From: Bacillota bacterium
Lineage (GTDB): Bacteria > Bacillota > SHA-98 > UBA4971
DNA length: 64,000 bases
Reading direction: 5' to 3'
Assembly: GCA_030024085.1 (NCBI GenBank)
Contig: JASEJE010000002.1
Location: 124,001 to 188,000 of the forward strand
The first letter of the stretch is position 1. Every line of letters starts with the position of its first letter. The notes beneath the pieces were generated by a model. It was not told where the DNA came from, searched no databases, and saw only the letters and a list, made by a program, of their open reading frames with translations. The translations under genes were made by a program, and so were the position numbers. Positions 23,759 through 32,027 of this stretch are shown here, piece by piece.

Positions 23759-25743
23759 AGAAGGCACAGAGAGCAAACGCCCCGGCGTCAGGCGTGGTGG
23801 AAAGCGAGCCCGTGAGCCAGGCGGAGATCGAAGAGATCCTGATGAAATATGACAGGGAGTCTGCCTACCGCAGGATCCCCGGGGTATACTCGGTTGTGAT
23901 TAGCGTCATTGCCATCGCATTCTCCCTGTTCCAGCTGTATACAGCGGCGTTCGGCGTGCTTCCGGCGCAGATTCAAAGGGCCACTCACCTGGGGTTCGGG
24001 GTGCTGCTGGCGTACCTGCTCTATCCCGCGTCGCGCAAGGGTGTGCGCAGGCTTGCGTGGTACGATGTGGCTCTGGCAGTGATCGGGGCCTTCATCATGA
24101 GCTATCTCGTCTGGAACTTCAAAGGGCTCCTGGTTCGCGCCGGGGCGTACACTACCGTTGACATAGTCATCGGCGCCATAGGCATTCTGCTCGTGCTCGA
24201 GGCCACCAGGCGCGTGGTGGGGACTCCCATCCTGGTGGTCGTGTGCTGCTTCCTGGCTTACGCTTACTTCGGACGGTACATTCCTGGGTTCTTCCAGCAC
24301 CGCGGTGCGTCCATCCAGAGACTCGTCGGGCACATGTTCTATACCACGGAGGGGGTGTTCGGCATCCCCCTCGGCGTGTCGTCCACGTTCATATTCCTCT
24401 TCATCCTCTTTGGGGCGTTCCTCGAGAAGACGGGTATAGGGCAGTTCTTCATCGACATAGCCAACTCCATCGCCGGCCACGCCGCAGGAGGCCCGGCGAA
24501 GGTCGCGGTCATCACCAGCGCCTTCGAAGGAACCGTATCTGGCAGTTCCGTCGCAAACACCGTTGGTTCAGGCAGTTTTACCATCCCCATGATGAAAAAA
24601 CTCGGCTACAGGCCCGAGTTCGCCGCGGCCGTCGAGGCCTCGGCTTCCACGGGCGGCCAGATCATGCCTCCGATCATGGGCGCGGCGGCGTTCCTCATGG
24701 CCGAGTTCATAGGCGTGCCTTACCTGCAGATCGTTAAGTCGGCGGTGATCCCCGCCATCCTCTATTTCACCGGGGTGTTCATCGTTGTACATCTCGAGGC
24801 GAAGAAGACGGGGCTTCGCGGCATGCCGCGTGAGAGGATGCCGAGGTTCTGGAGGATCATGCGCGAGCGAGGGCAGCTTTTCCTGCCTCTCGTGGCCATC
24901 ATATACCTGCTGGTCGAAGGCAGCACTCCCATGAAGGCCGCCCTCTTTGGCCTCATCGTGGCGGTGCTGGCGAGCTATATCTCGAGGGCGACCAGGATGA
25001 AACCGCAGGACATCCTCGCCGCGCTGGAGCAGGGCGCACGCAACGCCCTCGGCGTAGTGATCGCCTGTGCCGCCGCGGGCATGATCGTGGGGACGGTGAC
25101 GCTTACTGGCCTCGGGCTGAAGCTGGCGAACGGCCTTATCCTGCTGGCGCGGGGGCAACTCTTGCCGACACTCTTTTTTACCATGCTTACGTCCCTGGTG
25201 CTCGGCATGGGCGCTCCGACAACGGCAAACTATGTCATCACGTCGACGATTGCCGCACCCGCCCTCCTTAAGCTGGGCGTGCCTGTTGTCGCGGCCCACA
25301 TGTTTGCGTTCTACTTCGGCATAGTGGCCGACGTAACGCCCCCGGTCGCGCTTGCGGCATTGGCAGGGTCCGGGATCGCGAAGTCCAACCCTCTTCGCAC
25401 CGGCATAGAATCGACCAAGCTTTCGATCGCAGCATTCCTAATACCGTACTTTTTTGTATATTCGCCTTCCCTCCTGTTACTCGGAGGTGTGCACTGGCTG
25501 GAAACGGCCAGGGTCATCCTGGGCGCTGTGATAGGTATGATCGGTGTAGGCGCTGCGCTCGAGAGTTGGCTCATGACGCGGACGAGGGCAATTGAACGGC
25601 CGCTACTGCTCGTTGGCGGGCTCATGCTCATCCACCCGCACCTTGCCACTGACGTCGTGGGTCTGGCTTTGATAATGGTCGTGTATCTCACACAAACGGT
25701 GCGGTTGCGGCGCGAAAGCCAGGCGGGAATAGTCTCCGGCTAA
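23737..25743 (+). CDS. TRAP transporter permease with fused small and large subunits
   Basis: The 668-residue protein joins a DctQ-like four-helix part (about residues 50-190) to a DctM large permease (about 200-640). Typical sequences include ILFGAFLEKTGIGQFFIDIA, EGTVSGSSVANTVGSGSFTIP, ASTGGQIMPPIMGAAAFLMAE and LVLGMGAPTTANYVITST. With the TAXI protein it imports an organic acid using an ion gradient. ATG 23737 is very close to its AGGGGGAG site; GTG 23743 has better spacing. No stop separates the two subunits, as usual for TAXI systems. Confidence 0.95.
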   Translation: MLVDEKIEKAQRANAPASGVVESEPVSQAEIEEILMKYDRESAYRRIPGVYSVVISVIAIAFSLFQLYTAAFGVLPAQIQRATHLGFGVLLAYLLYPASRKGVRRLAWYDVALAVIGAFIMSYLVWNFKGLLVRAGAYTTVDIVIGAIGILLVLEATRRVVGTPILVVVCCFLAYAYFGRYIPGFFQHRGASIQRLVGHMFYTTEGVFGIPLGVSSTFIFLFILFGAFLEKTGIGQFFIDIANSIAGHAAGGPAKVAVITSAFEGTVSGSSVANTVGSGSFTIPMMKKLGYRPEFAAAVEASASTGGQIMPPIMGAAAFLMAEFIGVPYLQIVKSAVIPAILYFTGVFIVVHLEAKKTGLRGMPRERMPRFWRIMRERGQLFLPLVAIIYLLVEGSTPMKAALFGLIVAVLASYISRATRMKPQDILAALEQGARNALGVVIACAAAGMIVGTVTLTGLGLKLANGLILLARGQLLPTLFFTMLTSLVLGMGAPTTANYVITSTIAAPALLKLGVPVVAAHMFAFYFGIVADVTPPVALAALAGSGIAKSNPLRTGIESTKLSIAAFLIPYFFVYSPSLLLLGGVHWLETARVILGAVIGMIGVGAALESWLMTRTRAIERPLLLVGGLMLIHPHLATDVVGLALIMVVYLTQTVRLRRESQAGIVSG

Positions 25744-25791
25744 TGGGCGAAGGGGTAAGGCCGTCAAGCGGCGAGCGACGGTCTCCCGGCT

Positions 25792-26259
25792 ATGAGTGGA
25801 GGGAAAGCGCGGGAGATGCCCGAGTTCAAGGAAGCCATAGAAGGATTTGTGAACAGTATGTCGAAGGAAAAGCCCGTGACGCGGCGAACAATGTTCTTCG
25901 GCGGATACGCGAAACTGCCTACCGGGATCACGGCGGAGGAGCTGTACAAAGTGGTGGGGGTGGGTCTCGAGATCGACCCTGCCACCGGCGAGATCGTGGA
26001 CGCCGATTGCACCCTCGCCACGTCCACGGCGAAAAAGGTATTCCGGCAGCTCATTACCGGGCGGAGGATAGACGCCGACATGCGAGCGATCGTGGACGAC
26101 CTCCGGGCGTACTATCACGGTGCCGCTCAGAAGGCGCTGATAACTGCCCTGAGGGCGATCCACGAGAAATACAGGGCGACGTGCCTCGACCCGACGCGCG
26201 GCCTCACAGAAGGGCCGGACGACGATGATGGCACGACGGGCGAAGGAAACGAGGGCTGA
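25792..26259 (+). CDS. DUF3870 domain protein
   Basis: The 155-residue protein contains TRRTMFFGGYAKLPTGITA and VVGVGLEIDPATGEIVDADCTLAT, the signature of DUF3870. Genes of this family commonly follow TAXI-TRAP permeases, as here. AKKVFRQLITGRRI and YYHGAAQKALITALRAIHEKY complete the domain. The role is unknown. An overlapping frame (25743-26228) is an Arg-rich shadow and was left out. Confidence 0.82.
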   Translation: MSGGKAREMPEFKEAIEGFVNSMSKEKPVTRRTMFFGGYAKLPTGITAEELYKVVGVGLEIDPATGEIVDADCTLATSTAKKVFRQLITGRRIDADMRAIVDDLRAYYHGAAQKALITALRAIHEKYRATCLDPTRGLTEGPDDDDGTTGEGNEG

Positions 26260-26392
26260 TGACACCCGAATACAACCGCCGGCAGGGACACGCCAGCAGC
26301 CATCGCAAGCGTGGAAGTGCCGGCTGCCACCCTGGCCGCGGCGCGCGGGGGACGACCCCGGGCCGCAGAGCGGACACGGCCTGGCTACACTC

Positions 26393-26414
26393 GGTCCGAC
26401 AGGCTTGTCGGACC
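26393..26414 (+). terminator. Terminator candidate after the TRAP operon
   Basis: A perfect 9-bp stem GGTCCGACA/TGTCGGACC closes the tetraloop GGCT. A T-rich stretch (TTTTACTTTTG) follows about 14 bases later, just before repeat copy 5. No gene is seen in 26260-26846. Confidence 0.5.
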
Positions 26415-26439
26415 ACGTGGGGTCAGGTTTTACTTTTGT

Positions 26440-26651
26440 CTAGGTATGGCGCCATAAGTTTGCGCCACTTCTCCTGACGGTGTCGGGGTTGCCGGTGCTT
26501 GCTGGGGCGGGGCGCCTGGAATTTGGCTAGCCAGTGCGCCAAATTCGAACGAGGCGCGCCGCAAGCGCGCCGTCCCCGGAGTGCAACACCGGCAGCCCTG
26601 AACAGGACTTGCGCGCTGAAAAGTAGCGCGGATTTGTGGCGATCTACTTAG
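26440..26651 (+). repeat. ~210-bp inverted-repeat element, copy 5
   Basis: It runs from CTAGGTATGGCGCC to GATCTACTTAG, between the TRAP operon and the malic enzyme gene. Like copy 8 it has CTAGG in place of CTAAG at the left end and GTC just before it. Confidence 0.93.
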
Positions 26652-26846
26652 TGTGAGTTCGGAGGTGTCCAAGACGCCGGCAACCGGGAACGCGCCGGCA
26701 GACCGGCCGCGACAGACGGACCCATACTCGGACGATGCGTTGGAGGGGATGGTGGTCGGGTAACGGGCGCAGCGACAGAGAGTTCGTTCCCACAAGCGCG
26801 GTCATCATGGCCATGAAGGACTCGAGACAAGGAGGTATCGTGGGAC

Positions 26847-28184
26847 GTGAGCCAGAAGGAGGAGCTTCTTGCCAAGGCGAAGAAGCCTGCAGAGGACGCG
26901 CTCAAGCTTCACCCGTTCTACCGGGGAAAGATCGAGACCACTCCAAAGTGCGAGGTCCGCGATTTCCAGGACTTCGCCGTGTGGTATTCACCTGGCGTCG
27001 CGGCTCCCTGCAAGGAGATCGCGCAGAACAAGGAGCTTGTGTACTCGTACACGAACAAGTGGAATACCGTCGCCGTGGTGTCAGATGGCACGAGGGTGCT
27101 CGGTCTCGGCGACATCGGGCCTGAGGCCGGCCTCCCCGTGATGGAGGGCAAAGCCCTGCTTTTCAAGTACCTGGGCGGGGTTGACGCCTTCCCGATCTGC
27201 CTCGCCACCAAAGACCCGGATGAGATAATCGCGGCGGTGAAGTGGATCCAGCCGTCCTTCGGCGGGGTGAACCTCGAGGACATCGCGCAACCCAAGTGCT
27301 TCTATGTGCTGGAGCGACTGCGCGAGGAGGCCGAGATCCCTGTCTGGCACGACGATCAGCAGGGCACAGCCGCCGTCACTGTGGCGGGCCTCGTGAACGC
27401 CCTCAAGCTCGTGGGCAAGGACATCGACAAAGCGAACATCGCCATGATTGGGGCGGGGGCCGCCAACATCCGCACAGCATGGCTCGTAATCGCGGCCGGG
27501 GCCGACCCAGGGAAGATCGTCATGTGCGATACGAAGGGCACGCTTCACAAGGGGCGCACGGACCTTGTGAAGACCCACAAGGAGAAGTGGGACCTTGCGC
27601 AGCGGACCAACGAACGGGGCATCGAAGGCCAGATCCCCGACGCCATGCGCGGAGCCGACGTCGTGATAGCGCTCTCGAAGCCCGGGCCTGGCGTGATACA
27701 CCCTGAGTGGGTGCGATCGATGGCGAAGGACGCAGTCGTGTTCGCGTGCGCGAACCCCGTGCCCGAGATATGGCCGTGGGACGCGGTGGAGGCCGGGGCG
27801 GCCGTGGTGGCCACGGGCCGGTCGGACTTCCCGAACCAGGTGAACAACTCCCTCGGGTTCCCCGCGATATTCAGGGGTACCCTCGACGTCAGGGCGAAGA
27901 CCATCACCGACGAGATGTGCATAGCCGCCGCCCTGGAGCTTGCGAGATGCGCCGAGGACAAGGGCCTTTCGCGCGATTACATCATTCCCACCATGGACGA
28001 GTGGGAGGTGTACCCGCGGGAAGCAGCGGCCGTCGGCACGAAAGCCGTTGAGCAGGGGGTTGCACGACTTACTCCGACCTGGGATGAGCTTTACAGGAAC
28101 GCCGAGGCGATGATCGCGCGGTCGCGGGAGACGACCAAGCTGCTCATGAGTAACGGGATCATACCCGAAGCACCCAGGGGCTAA
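26847..28184 (+). CDS. NAD(P)-dependent malic enzyme
   Basis: The 445-residue enzyme converts malate to pyruvate and CO2 with NAD(P) reduction. It carries the malic motif VWYSPGVAAPCKEI, TVAVVSDGTRVLGLGDIGPEAGLPVMEGK, the metal-site VWHDDQQGTAAV, the nucleotide loop MIGAGAANIR and FACANPVPEIWP. The GTG start follows AAGGAGG by 11 bases. The TAA stop is formed by the first bases of repeat copy 6. It leads the long plus-strand run that includes fumarate reductase, 2-oxoacid oxidoreductase and succinyl-CoA synthetase genes, so a TCA-type role is likely. Confidence 0.95.
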   Translation: MSQKEELLAKAKKPAEDALKLHPFYRGKIETTPKCEVRDFQDFAVWYSPGVAAPCKEIAQNKELVYSYTNKWNTVAVVSDGTRVLGLGDIGPEAGLPVMEGKALLFKYLGGVDAFPICLATKDPDEIIAAVKWIQPSFGGVNLEDIAQPKCFYVLERLREEAEIPVWHDDQQGTAAVTVAGLVNALKLVGKDIDKANIAMIGAGAANIRTAWLVIAAGADPGKIVMCDTKGTLHKGRTDLVKTHKEKWDLAQRTNERGIEGQIPDAMRGADVVIALSKPGPGVIHPEWVRSMAKDAVVFACANPVPEIWPWDAVEAGAAVVATGRSDFPNQVNNSLGFPAIFRGTLDVRAKTITDEMCIAAALELARCAEDKGLSRDYIIPTMDEWEVYPREAAAVGTKAVEQGVARLTPTWDELYRNAEAMIARSRETTKLLMSNGIIPEAPRG

Positions 28185-28393
28185 GTATGGCGCCATAAGT
28201 TTGCGCCACTTCTCTTGACGGTGTTGGGGTTGCCGGTGCTTGCTAGGGCGGGGCGTCGAGAATTTGGCTAGCCTTAAGCGCCAAATTCGAACGAGGCGCG
28301 CCGCAAGCGCGCCGTCCCCGGAGTGCAACACCGGCAACCCTGAACAGGACTCACCCGCAGAAAAGTAGCGCGAACTTGTGGCGATCTACTTAG
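28181..28393 (+). repeat. ~210-bp inverted-repeat element, copy 6
   Basis: A good reference copy: CTAAGTATGGCGCCATAAG at the left, GGCGATCTACTTAG at the right, GGTTGCCGGTG/CACCGGCAACC as inner stem and GAATTTGGC...GCCAAATTC as second stem. It lies between the malic enzyme and hdrC genes. Its second to fourth bases are the stop codon of the malic enzyme. Confidence 0.95.
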
Positions 28394-28426
28394 TCTCGGC
28401 CGGGTTCGGCGAGGGAGCGATGGACT

Positions 28427-28825
28427 TTGAGGCTCACGCGCGATGTGGTGAGCGGTGAGAACAGGCGTAAACTGCGCGATATCAGCGGCGAGGAGGTCGC
28501 CTCGTGCTACCAGTGCGGCAAGTGCTCCGCAGGGTGTGCGATGACCGGGATGATGGACCTCCTCCCCCACCAGGTCATAAGGCTCGTCCAGCTCGGGCAT
28601 ATCGAGGAGGCAGCTGCGTCGCGTACTATCTGGCTGTGCGCATCATGCCTTGCGTGCAGCGCCCGCTGCCCGAGGGGCGTGAGCCTCCCGAATGTCATGG
28701 AGTCCCTCCGGGTGACGCTGTTGCGTCCGGGCGAGCGGCATCTGGATCCTGCGGGTCTCCCGGCCGAAGTGCTCGAGAACGCACCGGAGCAGGCGCTGGT
28801 GGCGGGGCTTCGGAAGTACACGTGA
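28427..28825 (+). CDS. hdrC: Heterodisulfide reductase subunit C-like iron-sulfur protein
   Basis: The 132-residue protein holds two [4Fe-4S] motifs, CYQCGKCSAGC and CASCLACSARCP, in the HdrC arrangement. It would carry electrons between HdrA and HdrB. The TTG start has GGGAG 9 bases upstream. The gene opens the hdrC-hdrB-hdrA run just after repeat copy 6. It is soluble, without the cytochrome b partner of HdrDE-type systems. Confidence 0.9.
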   Translation: MRLTRDVVSGENRRKLRDISGEEVASCYQCGKCSAGCAMTGMMDLLPHQVIRLVQLGHIEEAAASRTIWLCASCLACSARCPRGVSLPNVMESLRVTLLRPGERHLDPAGLPAEVLENAPEQALVAGLRKYT

Positions 28826-28889
28826 TTGCGTGACCGTCAGGTGGCAGCACCCGGGCCCGTGCGTGGCTGCAAGGTGTGGCTTCACAGGT

Positions 28890-28950
28890 CCGCGTCGCTT
28901 TGTCGAAGCCCCTGGGTTCCCGGTGTTGTACTCCAGGGACGGCGCGTCAA
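28890..28950 (-). repeat. Degenerate fragment of the inverted-repeat element
   Basis: The stretch GGGTTCCCGGTGTTG plus CTCC-GGGACGGCGCG resembles the core of the 210-bp element in the copy-3 orientation with several mismatches; weaker likeness extends left to TCCGCG...GCTTT. The right half is not recognisable. It lies in the 350-base gap between hdrC and hdrB, which holds no gene. Confidence 0.55.
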
Positions 28951-29175
28951 GCGAGTCGCCTTGACGGAACCTGGCCCGTGGGCAAGCGGCCGGGTATTGC
29001 GGCCCTGTTGCGCGGGCGTCGCCTACCCCTGGAGGGCTGGCAGTGGTTCGTGAACTCATGTCCGGAGTTGCTGCGCCCTTGCTGGCAAGGCTTTTTCCGT
29101 GCGGACGAGGACGAATGGAGGGGGGTTACCGCGAGCCTTCCGCCGGACGGCGGGCAGGGCTTGCGGGAGAGGCGG

Positions 29176-30057
29176 ATGAGATACCCGTACTTTCCTGGAT
29201 GCACGCTTCGGGCGAAAGCCAGGGGCTTTGAGTCGTCGGCCCTTGCATCCGCGGGCGCCCTCGGCGTCCAGCTCGATGAGCTTCCGAACTGGCAGTGCTG
29301 CGGCGCCACGTTTCCGCTGCAGGCGGATAACTCCTTTTCGCTCGTGTCTCCCGCTCGTACCCTCGCGTCGGCGAGGAAGATGGGCGAGCGGCTCGTGACC
29401 CTGTGTTCTGCCTGCTACAACGTGCTTAAGCGCACGAACCACGTGATGCGCACCGACGCCGATCGCCGGGATAAGGTGAACGCCTTCATCGAGGAGGACT
29501 ATAGGGGGGATCTCGAGGTCGTGCACTTCCTCGAGGTGCTCCGCGACGATATCGGGTTTGACGCGCTCGCCCGCAGCGTGAAGGTGCCCCTCGGTGGCCT
29601 CGCTGCGGCCCCGTACTACGGGTGCCTGCTCCTGCGGCCCGCCGACGAGCTTGCGTTCGACGACCCGGAGGCTCCGCATATCCTGGAGGACTTCCTCTCC
29701 GCGCTGGGCTGCAGGGCAGTGGACCACCCTTACAAGATAGAGTGCTGCGGCAGTTACGTGGCGCTCGAGCCCGGCGACCTTGCGTCAGGGCCGAGCAGGA
29801 TGGTGGTGGAGTCGGCGAGGACAAGGGGCGCCCAGGTCATTATCACAAGCTGCCCCCTGTGCCAGTATAACCTCGACATATCGCAACAGGGCGCCCGCGG
29901 GCATAGCGGGGTCGGAGTCCCGGTTGTCTATTTCACTCAACTTCTCGCGATCGCCCTCGGTCTCTCCGAGGATGTGCTGGGCTTCGAGGGCCACGTGATC
30001 TCTCCGGGGCCGCTCCTGCGGTCCATCGGGGCCATGGGAAGTGAGGCTACGGCATGA
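29176..30057 (+). CDS. hdrB: Heterodisulfide reductase subunit B-like protein
   Basis: The 293-residue protein has two CCG domains that bind the unusual [4Fe-4S] clusters of HdrB: LPNWQCCGATFPL with LCSACYNVLKRTNH, and IECCGSYVALE with TSCPLCQYNLD. It would be the disulfide- or thiol-active subunit. ATG 29176 (MRYPYFPGCTLRAKARGFE) is the family start and has GGGAGAG upstream; the longer frame is not family-like. Its stop overlaps hdrA by four bases (ATGA). Its true substrate here is not known, since coenzyme M/B are not expected outside methanogens. Confidence 0.92.
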   Translation: MRYPYFPGCTLRAKARGFESSALASAGALGVQLDELPNWQCCGATFPLQADNSFSLVSPARTLASARKMGERLVTLCSACYNVLKRTNHVMRTDADRRDKVNAFIEEDYRGDLEVVHFLEVLRDDIGFDALARSVKVPLGGLAAAPYYGCLLLRPADELAFDDPEAPHILEDFLSALGCRAVDHPYKIECCGSYVALEPGDLASGPSRMVVESARTRGAQVIITSCPLCQYNLDISQQGARGHSGVGVPVVYFTQLLAIALGLSEDVLGFEGHVISPGPLLRSIGAMGSEATA

Positions 30058-32003
30058 GGACAGGCGTGTTCGTGTGCTGGTGCGGCCTTAACATCGGCGG
30101 GGTCGTGGACGTCCCGAGGGTGGTCGAGGAGATTTCGCACTACCCGGGAGTCGCCCGCGCCGTGGACTACCGTTATATGTGTTCCGACCCCGGCCAACAG
30201 CTCATAAAGGACGTCATTAGGGAGGAGCGCCTCGACAGCGTCGTCATCGCCGCGTGCTCTCCGGGTATGCACGAGGCCACGTTCCAGAGCGTTGCCGCAA
30301 GTGCCGGAGTGAACCCTTACAGGTGCGAGATCGCGAACATCCGCGAGCAATGCAGCTGGCCCCATCAGAACGAGCCCGGGGAGGCCACGAGGAAAGCTAT
30401 CGAACTCATCCAGGCCGCCATCGAGAAGGTCCGGGGCGATGAGGCCCTCTCGGCCCTCTCCATCCCCGTGACCAGGCGCGCTCTCATCATAGGGGCGGGG
30501 ATCGCCGGCATGCAAGCCGCCCTCGACATCGCCGAGGCCGGGCACGAGGTGGTGCTGGTGGAGCGCCTCCCGCACATCGGCGGGCACATGGCGCAGCTTT
30601 CGGAGACATTCCCCACGCTCGACTGCTCGCAGTGCATCCTCACGCCGAAGACCTCGGAGGTCGGCAGGCATCCCAGGATCAAGCTGCTTACGAACAGCGA
30701 GGTGGAGTCGATCTCGGGGTATGTCGGCAACTTCACGGTCAGGATCCGCAGAAAGGCGACTTATGTAAACTGGGACCTCTGCACGGGCTGCGGCCTGTGC
30801 ACTGAGAAATGCCCGTCGAGGGCATCGTCCACGTTCGAGCGGGGCCTTGTGAAGGAGCCTGCCATCTCGATCGCCTTCCCGCAGGCAGTGCCCCACAAGC
30901 CCGTGATCTCCGCCGAAGCGTGCGGGCATTTCACGAAGGGCAAGTGCGGGGTCTGCGAGAAGGTGTGCCCCGTGGGGGCCATCGATTACCAGCAGCAGGA
31001 CGCGCTTTTCGAGGAGAAGGTCGGGGCGATCGTGGTGGCGACCGGCTACGACCTGCATCCCAAGGCGAAGGTGGGCGAGTACGGGTACGGGGTGTATCCC
31101 GATGTCATCGACGGCCTGGAGTTCGAGCGCCTCAACTCGGCGTCAGGCCCGACTCAAGGGCAGATAAGGCGTCCGTCCGACGGGAAGGTGCCCAAAGAGG
31201 TCGTGTTCATCCAGTGCGTGGGGTCCCGCGACCAGGAGAACGGGTATCCCTACTGCTCCAAGATATGCTGCATGTATACGGCCAAGCACGCTCGCCTTTA
31301 CAAGCACAAGGTGTCCGATGGGCAGCCCTACGTGTTCTATATGGACATCCGTGCGGGCGGCAAGGGCTACGAGGAGTTCGTGCAGCACGCCACGGAGGAG
31401 GAGGGCGTGCTTTATCTGAGGGGTAGGGTGGCAAGGGTCTTTCAGGACGGCGATGCCCTGGTGGTGTTCGGCGTGGATACTCTCTCCGGCAAGAAGGTGG
31501 AGATCCGTGCCGACATGGTGGTCCTCGCCACGGCCATCGTGCCCGCGAGCGGCGCGAAGGAGCTTGCGCGGGTCCTCAAGACAGCGACCGACCAGTACGG
31601 CTTCTTCTCCGAGGCCCATCCCAAGCTGCGGCCGGTGGAGAGCCTCACGCGCGGGATATACATCGCCGGATGCGCGCAGGCGCCCAAGGACATCCCTGAC
31701 ACCGTGACGCAGGCTGGGTCTGCCGCAGCAAAGGTGCTGGCGCTCTTCTCGGCCGAGCGTCTTTCGCATTCGCCGGCGGTGGCCGCGGTTGACGAGGAGC
31801 TGTGCAGCGGGTGCGGGGTGTGCGTCGAGGCCTGCGCGTATGACGCCCGCACCCTCGATACGAGGCGGCGCGTGGCGGTGGTGAACGATGTCCTGTGCGA
31901 GGGGTGCGGCGCGTGTGCCGTGGCGTGCCCGAACGGAGCGACCCGCCAGAAGAACGCGTCGCGGTCGCAGGTATTCTCCATGATCGACGCGGTGGTCGGA
32001 TGA
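30054..32003 (+). CDS. hdrA: Heterodisulfide reductase subunit A-like flavoprotein
   Basis: The 649-residue protein carries an N-terminal Cys motif (VFVCWCGLNIGG), FAD site LIIGAGIAGMQAALDIAEAGH, the insert DCSQCILTPKTSEV, four ferredoxin-type clusters (CTGCGLCTEKCP, CGVCEKVCP, CSGCGVCVEACAYDA, CEGCGACAVACP) and VFIQCVGSRD. HdrA flavin can split electrons between high- and low-potential acceptors. It is translationally coupled to hdrB and followed after 24 bases by a double-HdrA fusion. It is likely the core of a soluble complex. Confidence 0.93.
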   Translation: MRTGVFVCWCGLNIGGVVDVPRVVEEISHYPGVARAVDYRYMCSDPGQQLIKDVIREERLDSVVIAACSPGMHEATFQSVAASAGVNPYRCEIANIREQCSWPHQNEPGEATRKAIELIQAAIEKVRGDEALSALSIPVTRRALIIGAGIAGMQAALDIAEAGHEVVLVERLPHIGGHMAQLSETFPTLDCSQCILTPKTSEVGRHPRIKLLTNSEVESISGYVGNFTVRIRRKATYVNWDLCTGCGLCTEKCPSRASSTFERGLVKEPAISIAFPQAVPHKPVISAEACGHFTKGKCGVCEKVCPVGAIDYQQQDALFEEKVGAIVVATGYDLHPKAKVGEYGYGVYPDVIDGLEFERLNSASGPTQGQIRRPSDGKVPKEVVFIQCVGSRDQENGYPYCSKICCMYTAKHARLYKHKVSDGQPYVFYMDIRAGGKGYEEFVQHATEEEGVLYLRGRVARVFQDGDALVVFGVDTLSGKKVEIRADMVVLATAIVPASGAKELARVLKTATDQYGFFSEAHPKLRPVESLTRGIYIAGCAQAPKDIPDTVTQAGSAAAKVLALFSAERLSHSPAVAAVDEELCSGCGVCVEACAYDARTLDTRRRVAVVNDVLCEGCGACAVACPNGATRQKNASRSQVFSMIDAVVG

Positions 32004-32027
32004 AAGGATATTCGTTGGCAATGAGGT

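Noticed and set aside
25743-26228. 161-residue Arg-rich frame after the TRAP permease
   Set aside because: It overlaps the DUF3870 gene in another frame and has no family features.
28181-28393. Element as a known riboswitch or group II intron
   Set aside because: It lacks aptamer cores and intron domains; ends are terminal inverted repeats and copies lie at unrelated genes in both orientations.
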